Part shown: positions 49,545-57,612 of the stretch, piece by piece | Numbering within the stretch: the first letter of the stretch is position 1 | How the letters are laid out: every line of letters begins with the position of its first letter | Assembly (NCBI GenBank): GCA_964628185.1 | Contig: CAZVLQ010000013.1 | Span: 1-57,612 of the forward strand | Length of the DNA: 57,612 bases | Direction of reading: 5' to 3' | From: CAZVLQ01 sp964628185 | GTDB taxonomy: Bacteria > Pseudomonadota > Zetaproteobacteria > Mariprofundales > Mariprofundaceae | Notes under the pieces: model-generated | The model's database searches: none | Seen by the model: only the letters and a program-made list of their open reading frames with translations | What the model was told of the DNA's origin: nothing | Made by a program: the position numbers and the translations under genes

Positions 49545-51542
49545 ATGGGCAACAATCGCAGACATCTGGCCAATGCAATCCGCGCGCTCTCGATGGACGC
49601 CGTGCAGAAAGCCAACTCCGGCCACCCGGGCGCACCAATGGGGATGGCGGACATCGCCGAGGTGCTCTGGAATGACTACCTGAAACACAACCCGGCCAAC
49701 CCGGAATGGGCCGACCGCGACCGCTTTGTTCTTTCCAACGGCCACGGCTCCATGCTGATTTATTCACTCCTGCATCTGTCCGGCTATGACCTGCCGATAG
49801 ATGAAATCAAACGCTTTCGCCAGCTTCATTCCAAAACCCCTGGCCATCCTGAATACGGTTATGCACCCGGCATTGAGACCACGACCGGACCCCTGGGCCA
49901 GGGCGTAACCAATGCTGTCGGCATGGCTATTGCCGAGGCCATGCTGGCCGCGCAATTCAACAGGCCCGGGCACACAATTGTGGACCATCACACCTATGTT
50001 TTTCTCGGTGACGGTTGCATGATGGAAGGCATTTCACACGAGGCGTGCTCCCTGGCCGGCACGCTTGGTCTGGGAAAATTGATCTGTTTTTATGATGACA
50101 ACGGTATTTCCATTGACGGGAACGTGAACGGCTGGTTCACGGATGATACACCGGCGCGCTTTGAGGCCTACGGCTGGCAGGTCATCCGCAACGTGAATGG
50201 CCACGACGCGGATGAAATCGAGGCGGCCATTGAAACAGCCCGCGGCAACACGGACAGCCCGAGCCTGATTTGCTGCAAAACCATTATCGGCTTCGGCAGC
50301 CCAAACAAGGCCGGCAGCCATGATTGCCATGGCGCCGCTCTCGGCGATGATGAAGTGGCGCTGACGCGTGAAGAGCTGGACTGGGACTACGCGCCGTTTG
50401 AGATTCCGGATGATGTTTATGCCGGCTGGAATGCCAGGACAAAAGGCCAGGAGGCCGAATCCGGCTGGCAGACCCGGTTTAACGCCTATAAAACTGAATT
50501 TCCCGAACTGGCCGCTGAATTTACACGCCGCATGGAAGGCAAGCTGCCCAGGAGCTGGAACAAGGCGGTCAATGCCTGGATCAGCCAGTTACGTGATGAA
50601 AAACCCGGCTGGGCGACTCGCGTCGCTTCCGGAAAAACCATCGCGACTTTTGCGGCGATCCTGCCGGAACTGGTGGGCGGTTCCGCCGATCTGGCGCCAT
50701 CCAACAACACCAAATGGCCGGAGGCAAGCGCTTTCGGGCGGGAAAACCGCGCCGGAAACTATATTCATTACGGCGTACGCGAATTCGGCATGTCGGCCAT
50801 CATCAACGGCATGGTATTGCACGGTGGCGTGATTCCGTTCGGCGGAACCTTCCTGATGTTCTCCGAGTATGCACGCAACGCCTTGCGGATGTCGGCACTG
50901 ATGCGGATTCCCTCCATTTTTGTATATACCCATGACTCGATCGGACTGGGGGAAGACGGACCGACGCACCAGCCGGTGGAACAGATATCCACATTGCGCA
51001 TGATTCCGCACATGCATACATGGCGTCCCTGCGATGCGGTGGAATCCGCCGTGGCATGGAAATGCGCCGTTGAACGCCGTGACAGCCCGACGATCCTGAT
51101 CTTTACACGGCAAGGTCTGCCGTGCCAGGAATACACGGATACGCAGGTTGCCAATATCGAGCGTGGCGGCTATATCCTGTCCGACAGCGACGGTGTGCCG
51201 GACGTCATCCTGATCGCCACCGGCTCAGAAGTGCAACTGGCCATGGCCGCACAGGCGGAACTGGCCGGGCAGGGTAAAAAGGCGCGCGTGGTCTCCATGC
51301 CTTGCGCGGAACGCTTCGATGCCCAGGATGAATCGTACAGGGAATCCGTACTGCCCTCTTCCGTTTCAAAGCGAGTGGCGATTGAAGCGGGCGTTACCGG
51401 TTTCTGGAGAAAATACGTCGGCCTGCAGGGTAAGGTAATAGGGATCGACCGTTTCGGCGAATCCGCTCCGGCAAGCGAACTGTTCAGGGAATTCGGCATC
51501 ACAACCGATGCGGTTGTCTCTGCTACAAATGAATTAACTTAA
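49545..51542 (+). CDS. tkt: transketolase
   Basis: 665-residue thiamine-diphosphate enzyme that moves two-carbon units in the pentose phosphate and Calvin cycles. Marks are AVQKANSGHPGAPMG at the N-terminus, the ThDP motif GDGCMMEGISHEA, and LVGGSADLAPSN and EDGPTHQPVEQ in the later domains. Length and order match E. coli TktA. It is 35 bases downstream of glpX and 19 bases before gap, with AAAGGGG at its own start. The set glpX-tkt-gap-pgk-fba is what carbon fixation needs to regenerate pentoses. Confidence 0.97.
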   Translation: MGNNRRHLANAIRALSMDAVQKANSGHPGAPMGMADIAEVLWNDYLKHNPANPEWADRDRFVLSNGHGSMLIYSLLHLSGYDLPIDEIKRFRQLHSKTPGHPEYGYAPGIETTTGPLGQGVTNAVGMAIAEAMLAAQFNRPGHTIVDHHTYVFLGDGCMMEGISHEACSLAGTLGLGKLICFYDDNGISIDGNVNGWFTDDTPARFEAYGWQVIRNVNGHDADEIEAAIETARGNTDSPSLICCKTIIGFGSPNKAGSHDCHGAALGDDEVALTREELDWDYAPFEIPDDVYAGWNARTKGQEAESGWQTRFNAYKTEFPELAAEFTRRMEGKLPRSWNKAVNAWISQLRDEKPGWATRVASGKTIATFAAILPELVGGSADLAPSNNTKWPEASAFGRENRAGNYIHYGVREFGMSAIINGMVLHGGVIPFGGTFLMFSEYARNALRMSALMRIPSIFVYTHDSIGLGEDGPTHQPVEQISTLRMIPHMHTWRPCDAVESAVAWKCAVERRDSPTILIFTRQGLPCQEYTDTQVANIERGGYILSDSDGVPDVILIATGSEVQLAMAAQAELAGQGKKARVVSMPCAERFDAQDESYRESVLPSSVSKRVAIEAGVTGFWRKYVGLQGKVIGIDRFGESAPASELFREFGITTDAVVSATNELT

Positions 51543-51561
51543 AAACAAGGAGGAAACAACG

Positions 51562-52563
51562 ATGACAATCAAAGTAGCAATCAATGGTTATGGGCGCATC
51601 GGACGCAATATTCTGCGTGCGGCCTATGAGGGCGGACGTCTGGGTGATATCCGGATTGTGGCTGTCAATGATCTGGGTGATGCAAACACCAATGCATATC
51701 TGACCCAGTATGACACTGTGCACGGGAAGTTTCCCGGTGAGGTTTCCGTGGATGGAGACGCCATGGTGGTGAATGGCGACCGTATCCGGGTACTTGCCGA
51801 GCGGGACCCGTCCAGGTTGCCATGGGGTGATCTGGGGGTTGAAGTCGTGCATGAATGCACAGGATTTTTTCGCACCAAGGAAAAGGCCTCCGCCCATCTG
51901 GCGGGTGGCGCCAGGAAGGTCATCATCTCCGCCCCCGGCGGCAAGGATGTGGATGCCACGATTGTATACGGTGTCAATGAGGGCGTATTGAAAGCCTCGG
52001 ATACCGTCATCTCCAACGCCTCCTGCACGACCAACTGCCTGGCACCCATGGCCAAGGCCCTGCATGAGAGCATCGGCATTAGAAAAGGCCTGATGACCAC
52101 CATTCATTCCTACACCAATGATCAGGTGCTTACCGATGTTTATCACAGCGATCTGCGCCGCGCCCGTTCCGCCACCCAGTCCATGATTCCCACCAAGACC
52201 GGCGCCGCCGCCGCCGTGGGTCTGGTGCTGCCGGAGTTGAACGGCAAGCTGGACGGCTTTGCTATCCGCGTGCCGACAATCAATGTCTCACTGGTTGACC
52301 TGGTATTCGAAGCAGCTCGTGAAACCAGCGAGGAAGAAGTCAATGCCATTATGAAGGAAGCGGCCGATGGCAGGATTCTGGCCTACACGGACGGACCGCT
52401 GGTCTCCGTGGACTTCAACCACACGACGACGACGTCAAACTTTGACGCCACCCTGACACGCGTCAACGGCAATCTGGTCAAGGCCTGCTCGTGGTATGAT
52501 AATGAATGGGGCTTTTCCAATCGTATGATCGACACCACCGTGGCGTTGATGAACGCATCCTGA
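51562..52563 (+). CDS. gap: glyceraldehyde-3-phosphate dehydrogenase, type I
   Basis: 333-residue enzyme. The Rossmann start INGYGRIGRN, the catalytic block SNASCTTNCLAP and the final NEWGFSNRM are diagnostic. The second-strand VNDLGD keeps an Asp, which usually favours NAD, but dual use cannot be excluded. AAGGAGG lies eight bases before the ATG. It is followed by a strong stem-loop before pgk, so gap may be expressed above the downstream genes. Confidence 0.97.
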   Translation: MTIKVAINGYGRIGRNILRAAYEGGRLGDIRIVAVNDLGDANTNAYLTQYDTVHGKFPGEVSVDGDAMVVNGDRIRVLAERDPSRLPWGDLGVEVVHECTGFFRTKEKASAHLAGGARKVIISAPGGKDVDATIVYGVNEGVLKASDTVISNASCTTNCLAPMAKALHESIGIRKGLMTTIHSYTNDQVLTDVYHSDLRRARSATQSMIPTKTGAAAAVGLVLPELNGKLDGFAIRVPTINVSLVDLVFEAARETSEEEVNAIMKEAADGRILAYTDGPLVSVDFNHTTTTSNFDATLTRVNGNLVKACSWYDNEWGFSNRMIDTTVALMNAS

Positions 52564-52579
52564 CAGGCAGGCTGAAAAC

Positions 52580-52618
52580 AGAGAGGCGTGAGGAATTGTT
52601 CCTCACGCCTCTCTTTCG
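52580..52618 (+). terminator. stem-loop terminator between gap and pgk
   Basis: AGAGAGGCGTGAGGAA at 52580-52595 pairs perfectly with 52599-52614 across a TTG loop, and is followed by TTTC. The stem is 16 bp. The T tract is short, so partial read-through or 3'-end stabilisation of the gap message is likely. Confidence 0.75.
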
Positions 52619-52710
52619 CCCGTCATTCATCCCCAGCGAAGTGCCATTCCTTAAGCTGCCCGTGTTTAAGCAATGATTTTTCATTGGGCGTCAATACAAG
52701 GAGGAAACCC

Positions 52711-53892
52711 ATGCCCCTCATCAAGATGACTGACCTTGATCTCGCCGGAAAGCGCGTGCTGATCCGGGAGGATCTCAATGTCCCGATTGCCGATGGTGAA
52801 GTTGGCGACGATACCCGCATTCGCGCCAGCCTGCCGACCATGAAACACGCCATGGAATCCGGTGCTCGCGTCATGGTCATGGCGCATCTGGGCCGCCCGA
52901 GTGAGGGTGAGTATGAGGAGCGGTTCTCGCTGGCCCCGGTGGCACGCTATCTGGGCAGTGCGCTGGGAAAAGAGGTGCGCCTGGTGAAGGACTATCTTGA
53001 AACAGCGCCGGAGGTCGCCGAGGGTGAACTGGTGCTGCTGGAAAATATCCGCTTCAACCCGGGCGAGAAGAAAAACGATGAGACCCTGTCCGGAAAGTAC
53101 GCATCATTGTGCGACGTGTATGTGATGGACGCCTTCGGCACCGCGCACCGTGCGCAGGCCTCGACATATGGCGCTGCCAGATTTGCGCCGGTGGCCTGTG
53201 CGGGTCCTCTCCTGGCCACCGAACTGGACGCGCTTGGCCGGGCCCTGGATAACCCGGCGCGTCCAATGGTCGCCATCGTCGGCGGTTCCAAGGTGTCCAC
53301 CAAACTGACCGTGCTGGAATCATTGTCCAGGGTGGTGGACCAGCTGGTCGTGGGCGGCGGCATCGCCAATACCTTTATCGCCGCGGCAGGGCATAATGTC
53401 GGCAAATCCCTGTATGAAGAAGACCTGATCGGCACATGCAGGACCCTGAGCGAGGATGCGCGTTCTCGTGGCGGAAACATACCGGTACCGACGGATGTGG
53501 TTTGCGGCAAGAAATTCTCGCCTGAGGCCGAGGCCACGCTCAAGTGCGTGGAAGACGTCGCCGATGACGATATGATTTTTGATATCGGACCCGATTCAGC
53601 GGCCGAACTCGCCGGCATCCTGAAGGATGCGGGTACAATCGTGTGGAACGGCCCCGTTGGCGTGTTTGAGTTCGACCAGTTCGGTGAAGGTACCCGGGTG
53701 ATTGCACTGGCCATTGCCGAATCCCCCGCCTTTTCCATTGCCGGCGGCGGTGACACACTGGCCGCCGTGGCAAAATACGGGATTGCCGACAGGGTATCCT
53801 ATATTTCCACCGGCGGGGGCGCTTTCCTTGAATTTCTGGAAGGTAAAGAGTTGCCGGCCGTCGCCATCCTGGAAGAGCGGTCCCGGCAGTGA
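52711..53892 (+). CDS. pgk: phosphoglycerate kinase
   Basis: 393-residue enzyme. Marks are VLIREDLNVPI, VMAHLGRPSEG, the hinge GGSKVSTKLTVLE and the nucleotide block GGGDTLAAV. The ATG at 52711 follows AAGGAGG; a longer in-frame start begins inside the upstream hairpin and is unlikely. Length equals the usual ~390. Its stop overlaps the pyk GTG start as GTGA, coupling the two. Confidence 0.97.
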   Translation: MPLIKMTDLDLAGKRVLIREDLNVPIADGEVGDDTRIRASLPTMKHAMESGARVMVMAHLGRPSEGEYEERFSLAPVARYLGSALGKEVRLVKDYLETAPEVAEGELVLLENIRFNPGEKKNDETLSGKYASLCDVYVMDAFGTAHRAQASTYGAARFAPVACAGPLLATELDALGRALDNPARPMVAIVGGSKVSTKLTVLESLSRVVDQLVVGGGIANTFIAAAGHNVGKSLYEEDLIGTCRTLSEDARSRGGNIPVPTDVVCGKKFSPEAEATLKCVEDVADDDMIFDIGPDSAAELAGILKDAGTIVWNGPVGVFEFDQFGEGTRVIALAIAESPAFSIAGGGDTLAAVAKYGIADRVSYISTGGGAFLEFLEGKELPAVAILEERSRQ

Positions 53893-55334
53893 ACGAATTC
53901 AGGCGTACCAAAATTGTCGCTACAGTCGGTCCGGCTTCGGAATCCCCGGAAACCCTTGACCGGTTGATCGGGGCCGGTGTCAATCTGTTTCGCCTGAACT
54001 TTTCGCATGGCTCGACAGAAGAACATCGCAGTCGGGCGAAACATATCCGGGAGGCGGCCAGACGTCATGACACCGTGGTCGGAATCCTGGCCGACATGCA
54101 GGGGCCAAAAATCCGCATCGGCAGGTTCAGACATGGAAAAACGATACTCACGCCCGGCCAGAAATATATCATCGATGCCACCCTCCCGCTTGATGCGGGA
54201 GATGACGAGCGCGTGGGCATCACCTACAAGGCGCTGGTTAACGATGTCGAGCCGGGTGCCCGCCTGTTGCTGAATGATGGACTCATCGTCATGGATGTGG
54301 ACGCCATCAGGAAAAAGGAAATTCATTGCACTGTCGTGATCGGTGGGGAATTGTCCAACAACAAGGGCATCAATCGCGCCGGCGGCGGTCTGTCCGCGGC
54401 GGCGTTGACCGACAAGGACAAGGAAGATATCCGGACCGCGGCTGACATCAGCGCGGATTATGTCGCCATTTCATTTCCGCGTGACGGCGCGGATATCGAA
54501 TATGCCAGAGAACTTCTGAGAAAAGCGGGTGGACATGCCGGCATTGTAGCCAAGGTTGAAAGGGCTGAAGCCGTCGAGAATCTTGACGGCATTCTTGATG
54601 CCAGTGACGCCGTTATGGTAGCACGCGGCGACCTGGGGGTAGAAATCGGTGATGCCGCCGTGCCGCCGGTGCAGAAACGCATCCTGCGCCAGGCGCCGAA
54701 ATACCAGTGCCCGGTCATCGTGGCCACGCAGATGATGGAATCGATGATCAACAGTCCGATTCCGACCCGTGCCGAGGTGAACGATGTAGCCAACGCCGTG
54801 CTTGATGGCGCCGATGCCGTCATGCTTTCAGCCGAAACGGCCGCGGGAAAGTATCCGGTGGAAGCCGTTCAGGCCATGCACCGCACCTGCATCGCCACGG
54901 AATCACAAAAGGTGCTGCCCTCGCAAACCACGCGCGACACCCGTTATCCGCCGCGTACGATTGATGAATGTATTGCGCGCATGGCCATGGAAACAGCCAA
55001 TATGCTGCCGATTCAGGGCGTGGCTGCCTTTACACAAAGCGGCAATACCGTGCTGTATATGTCACGTTATCTGAGCCAGGTGCCAATTTATGCACTGACA
55101 AGTGAATACAAAACCGCGGGGCGAGTCACGTTGTTCCGCAACGTCATCCCCCACCGGATTTCAGCGGATTATTCTGAAAAAGATGCGCCTCGCGCCACCC
55201 GGGATGCCCTGCGCATGATGCTTGAGGATGGCATTGCCAGTGAAGGGGATATGGTCGTCATGACGCTGGGAACACCCATGGGTCAGTCCGGCGGCACGAA
55301 TGCCATGAAGATCGTGGAAGCAGGCTCGGGGTGA
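53889..55334 (+). CDS. pyk: pyruvate kinase
   Basis: 481-residue enzyme converting phosphoenolpyruvate to pyruvate with ATP formation. N-terminal RRTKIVATVGPAS, FRLNFSHG, the catalytic Lys/metal region GIVAKVERAEAVEN and VMVARGDLGVEIG are all present, as is the signature MLSAETAAGKYP. The start is a GTG overlapping the pgk stop. Its presence in a run otherwise suited to carbon fixation suggests that the operon also serves dark glycogen use. Confidence 0.96.
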   Translation: MNEFRRTKIVATVGPASESPETLDRLIGAGVNLFRLNFSHGSTEEHRSRAKHIREAARRHDTVVGILADMQGPKIRIGRFRHGKTILTPGQKYIIDATLPLDAGDDERVGITYKALVNDVEPGARLLLNDGLIVMDVDAIRKKEIHCTVVIGGELSNNKGINRAGGGLSAAALTDKDKEDIRTAADISADYVAISFPRDGADIEYARELLRKAGGHAGIVAKVERAEAVENLDGILDASDAVMVARGDLGVEIGDAAVPPVQKRILRQAPKYQCPVIVATQMMESMINSPIPTRAEVNDVANAVLDGADAVMLSAETAAGKYPVEAVQAMHRTCIATESQKVLPSQTTRDTRYPPRTIDECIARMAMETANMLPIQGVAAFTQSGNTVLYMSRYLSQVPIYALTSEYKTAGRVTLFRNVIPHRISADYSEKDAPRATRDALRMMLEDGIASEGDMVVMTLGTPMGQSGGTNAMKIVEAGSG

Positions 55335-55405
55335 TATGGATTGATAGCCACGTTGCTTTCTTCACCCTGAATGACCATGATTGGGACTGTATGTAATGAA
55401 GTCGT

Positions 55406-55430
55406 AAAAAGGCCGTCCATGGCCTTTTTA
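55406..55430 (+). terminator. intrinsic terminator after pyk
   Basis: AAAAAGGCC at 55406-55414 pairs with GGCCTTTTT at 55421-55429 across six bases. The T run directly follows the GC stem, the classic form. It lies 72 bases past the pyk stop and 87 before fba, so fba probably has its own promoter. Confidence 0.75.
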
Positions 55431-55515
55431 CTCCAGGGAAAGTGAAAAGTGCGAGTTGAATATGACCGTGTGCGGCAGTAAATAAAGCCGCCCGGTTCAA
55501 GAGGAGGAAGGAAAT

Positions 55516-56553
55516 ATGGCTCTGATTTCAATGCGGCAATTGCTGGATTACGCAGCCGAAAACGAGTTCGGCATGCCGGCATTTAACGTTAACAATATGG
55601 AACAGGTCCAGGCCATCATGGAGGCAGCCGATGAGCTTGATGCACCGGTGATCATGCAGGGCTCGGCCGGAGCCCGCAAATACGCGGGCGAACCTTTCCT
55701 GCGCCACCTGATCAATGCCGCCGTTGAACAGTACCCGCACATCCCCGTCGTCATGCACCAGGATCATGGCTCCTGCCCGGCGGTCTGCCTGCGCTCCATC
55801 CAGTCCGGGTTTACTTCGGTTATGATGGATGGTTCCCTCCAGGAAGATGCAAAAACCCCGTCCAGTTATGAATACAACGTCGAAGTCACCAGCAAGGTCT
55901 GTGAAATGGCGCATGCCGGCGGCGTTTCCGTGGAGGGGGAACTGGGTTGCCTCGGATCGCTGGAAACCGGAGAGGCCGGCGAGGAAGACGGATCGGGGGC
56001 AGAAGGTAAATTGACCCACGACCAGATGCTGACTGATCCGGATGAGGCTGCGGATTTTGTCGAGAAAACCGGCGTGGATGCCCTGGCGATTGCCATTGGC
56101 ACCAGCCACGGCGCCTACAAGTTCACGCGACCACCGACGGGCGACATTCTGGCCATTGGCCGCGTGAAGGAAATTCATGCCAGGCTACCCAATACGCACC
56201 TCGTCATGCATGGTTCCTCCTCCGTGCCGCAGGACTGGCTGGCCATCATCAATGAATACGGCGGCGACATGGGCGAGACCTACGGGGTGCCGGTCGAGGA
56301 GATTGTAGAAGGCATCAGGCATGGCGTACGCAAGGTCAATATTGACACAGACCTGCGCATGTCATCCACGGGCGCCATCCGCAGACATCTGGCCGGGAAT
56401 CCGTCCAACTTTGATCCGCGCAAGTATTACGCGGCGGCCAAGGATGCCATGAAAGGCATCTGCAAGGCCCGCTTTGAGGCGTTCGGCTCAGCCGGCCATG
56501 CTTCAAGGATCCGGTCAAAATCCCTGGAAGCCATGGTCGGCTACTACGGCTGA
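55516..56553 (+). CDS. fba: fructose-bisphosphate aldolase class II (Calvin cycle type)
   Basis: 345-residue zinc aldolase making fructose 1,6-bisphosphate, and sedoheptulose bisphosphate in autotrophs. Zinc ligands are expected in VVMHQDHGSCP, the VEGELG block and the HGSSSVP segment; NVNNMEQVQAIMEAA and KVNIDTDLRM are also typical. The length and acidic GEAGEEDGSGAEG loop fit the CbbA-like subtype. GAGGAGG precedes the ATG. A terminator follows at 56575. Confidence 0.95.
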   Translation: MALISMRQLLDYAAENEFGMPAFNVNNMEQVQAIMEAADELDAPVIMQGSAGARKYAGEPFLRHLINAAVEQYPHIPVVMHQDHGSCPAVCLRSIQSGFTSVMMDGSLQEDAKTPSSYEYNVEVTSKVCEMAHAGGVSVEGELGCLGSLETGEAGEEDGSGAEGKLTHDQMLTDPDEAADFVEKTGVDALAIAIGTSHGAYKFTRPPTGDILAIGRVKEIHARLPNTHLVMHGSSSVPQDWLAIINEYGGDMGETYGVPVEEIVEGIRHGVRKVNIDTDLRMSSTGAIRRHLAGNPSNFDPRKYYAAAKDAMKGICKARFEAFGSAGHASRIRSKSLEAMVGYYG

Positions 56554-56574
56554 CCCGCTTGTTCCCTGGCATGC

Positions 56575-56602
56575 AAACGGGCTCTCTGGAGCCCGTTTCT
56601 GC
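56575..56602 (+). terminator. intrinsic terminator after fba
   Basis: AAACGGGCTC at 56575-56584 pairs perfectly with GAGCCCGTTT at 56589-56598 across TCTG, then CTGC. It begins 22 bases past the fba stop. The stem ends in A/T pairs as usual for intrinsic terminators. Confidence 0.75.
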
Positions 56603-56617
56603 TTTGACGGCATTAAC

Positions 56618-56905
56618 CCATATTGCACGAAGGCGGACATCTGATGGACAGGACTAGCCCGTATATTGCATGAAGGATTCGGAATTCAGGCTTGAGCAGG
56701 CCCGGCAGGCTGGTTGATCGGGCGACAAAGCATAGCCGTAGCTATGGTTTGAGGCCGAGCGGCCAGGATGCCGAGCCTGATCGGGTCTGAAACCGGATAG
56801 GACAAAGTGTAACCACAGATAAGGTGGCCTGGTTCTGTGTAGGTCATTGATATAATGTAATATCCTGTCCATCAGATGTCCGCCTTCATGCAATATACGG
56901 GCTAG
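56618..56905. mobile_element. nested MITE-like / IS-remnant element at the tatC stop
   Basis: A 25-bp segment at 56629-56653 (core GGCGGACATCTGATGGACAG) is the exact reverse complement of 56863-56887. Nested with it, 23 bases at 56654-56676 containing CCCGTATATTGCATGAA are exactly inverted at 56883-56905. Each outer edge carries CTAG, which may be a 4-bp target duplication. The ~200-base interior has no coding frame of note; it contains short hairpins such as CATAGCCGTAGCTATG. The size and perfect ends suggest an internally deleted insertion sequence, perhaps of the IS1380 type, but no transposase is present. The right CTAG supplies the tatC stop codon. Confidence 0.6.
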
Positions 56906-57612
56906 TCCTCGTGCGCCTCAGCGTAATCGGAAGCTTCAAATCGGTGGGCAACCAGGACGCCAAGTTCAAACAGCAGGTACATCGGAACGGCCAGCATTAC
57001 CTGGGATATGACATCCGGCGGCGTCAGAACCGCGGCCAGCACAAAAGCGCCCACGAGCACCCATTTCCGCTGCCGCCGCATGGCATCGCAACTTATCACA
57101 TTCAGCTTGACAAGCAGAACGCAGACCAGCGGCACTTCATAGGCAAGCCCGAACGCAACCGCCAGCTTCAGAACCAGGCTGACGTAGAGCTGCATGGTCG
57201 GATAGGCGACAAGATCCGGCGACGCAAAGCCCAGAAAGAATTTGAAGGCCAGCGGCATCACAAAGGCATAGGCGAAAACACCGCCACTGATAAACAAAAC
57301 AATGGAACCTACCAGAAAAAGCAGGAACACCTTGCGCTCGTCCTGATACAGTCCGGGCGCCACAAAACTCCATAACTGAAACAGAAGATACGGGCTGGTA
57401 ATAAACAGCGCCGCTACAAACGCAACCTTCAGGCGGGCGAAAAAAACCTCGGGCAGACTGATGAAAATCATCGGCATATCCGCCTGCAACTGCGACTTCA
57501 GCGGGGCAACCACAAAATCCATCAGCATGCCGGAAACTGCATAGCAGGCCGCAAAACCAAGCAGCAGGCAGATTACCGACCGCGTGATCCTGCCGCGTAA
57601 CTCGCGCAGGTG
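56902..57612 (-). CDS. tatC: Sec-independent protein translocase TatC, N-terminus cut by window end
   Basis: The frame runs open to the window edge: HLRELRGRITRSV and an in-frame first helix precede the internal ATG at 57528, so the gene starts beyond the window and only a few N-terminal residues are missing. Visible are about six membrane helices, PEVFFARLKVAF, LWSFVAPGLY with ERK, and FGLAYEVPL with the conserved Glu. TatC forms the receptor for twin-arginine signal peptides carrying folded, often cofactor-bearing, proteins. tatA and tatB would be expected just upstream, outside the window. The stop codon TAG lies in the end of the repeat element. Confidence 0.93.
   Translation of the reverse strand, partial: HLRELRGRITRSVICLLLGFAACYAVSGMLMDFVVAPLKSQLQADMPMIFISLPEVFFARLKVAFVAALFITSPYLLFQLWSFVAPGLYQDERKVFLLFLVGSIVLFISGGVFAYAFVMPLAFKFFLGFASPDLVAYPTMQLYVSLVLKLAVAFGLAYEVPLVCVLLVKLNVISCDAMRRQRKWVLVGAFVLAAVLTPPDVISQVMLAVPMYLLFELGVLVAHRFEASDYAEAHED

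Noticed and set aside
48556..56553. cbb operon with RuBisCO
   Set aside because: The regenerative enzymes are present but no RuBisCO large or small subunit and no phosphoribulokinase can be found in the window.
56654..56893. 79-codon minus-strand frame ending in the same residues as the HAD protein
   Set aside because: The shared ending comes from the repeat; the rest is non-coding element sequence without a ribosome site.

Overview
The window is a gene-dense, moderately GC-rich stretch from a Gram-negative proteobacterium. It has lipoprotein signals, outer-membrane barrels, TolC/RND efflux, an RlpA/MltB/MltD-type wall machinery and TatC. The most telling gene is a Cyc2-like fused cytochrome c-porin at 27212-28477, the family known from iron(II)-oxidising bacteria. 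With the reductive-pentose-phosphate and gluconeogenic enzymes at the right end, this suggests a chemolithoautotrophic iron oxidiser. Zetaproteobacteria is my best guess, but the taxon is an inference and no RuBisCO or phosphoribulokinase lies inside the window.

Layout. 1-56: 5' part of a tRNA-Glu(CUC). 237-10994: envelope and peptidoglycan genes (LysM transglycosylase, peptide-binding lipoprotein, CDF exporter, small barrel, PCMT-like methyltransferase, MltB, RlpA, LOG protein, DD-carboxypeptidase, D-amino acid transaminase, HAD phosphatase), then trmB on the other strand. 11753-20993: a heavy-metal (probably copper or silver) module: a Met/His/Cys-rich small exported protein, the CusC-B-A type tripartite pump, then a translationally coupled set of two paralogous YtkA-like periplasmic proteins bracketing a His-rich membrane protein, two one-domain HMA metallochaperones and a YHS protein. 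21005-26837: a probable gene remnant, a YHS-SLOG fusion, a patatin, a ccdA remnant, a monohaem cytochrome, a TlpA-like thioredoxin and a two-component system whose response regulator has lost several key AAA+ residues. 27055-28535: a structured leader, cyc2 and a bidirectional terminator. 28618-29972: a broken tandem OmpA-domain lipoprotein.

30129-56553: central carbon and glycogen metabolism: glgB, pgm, glgC, GH57, malQ, two unknown exported proteins, pgi, glgA, ROK glucokinase, glgP, PPi-type phosphofructokinase, glpX, tkt, gap, pgk, pyk and class II fba. Triose phosphates made by the last group can run up through fba, glpX, pgi and pgm to ADP-glucose and glycogen, and back through glgP/malQ/GH57, glk, pfp and pyk. 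56902-57612: tatC, cut by the window edge.

Several families of short interspersed repeats sit at gene ends or inside genes: a 17-bp end-like motif (four copies), a 163-bp MITE-like element, a 40-bp repeat covering the malQ stop, two common tandem-like repeats, and an in-frame palindromic insert in cusA. One tandem repeat runs into a 100-N assembly gap at 40194-40293.
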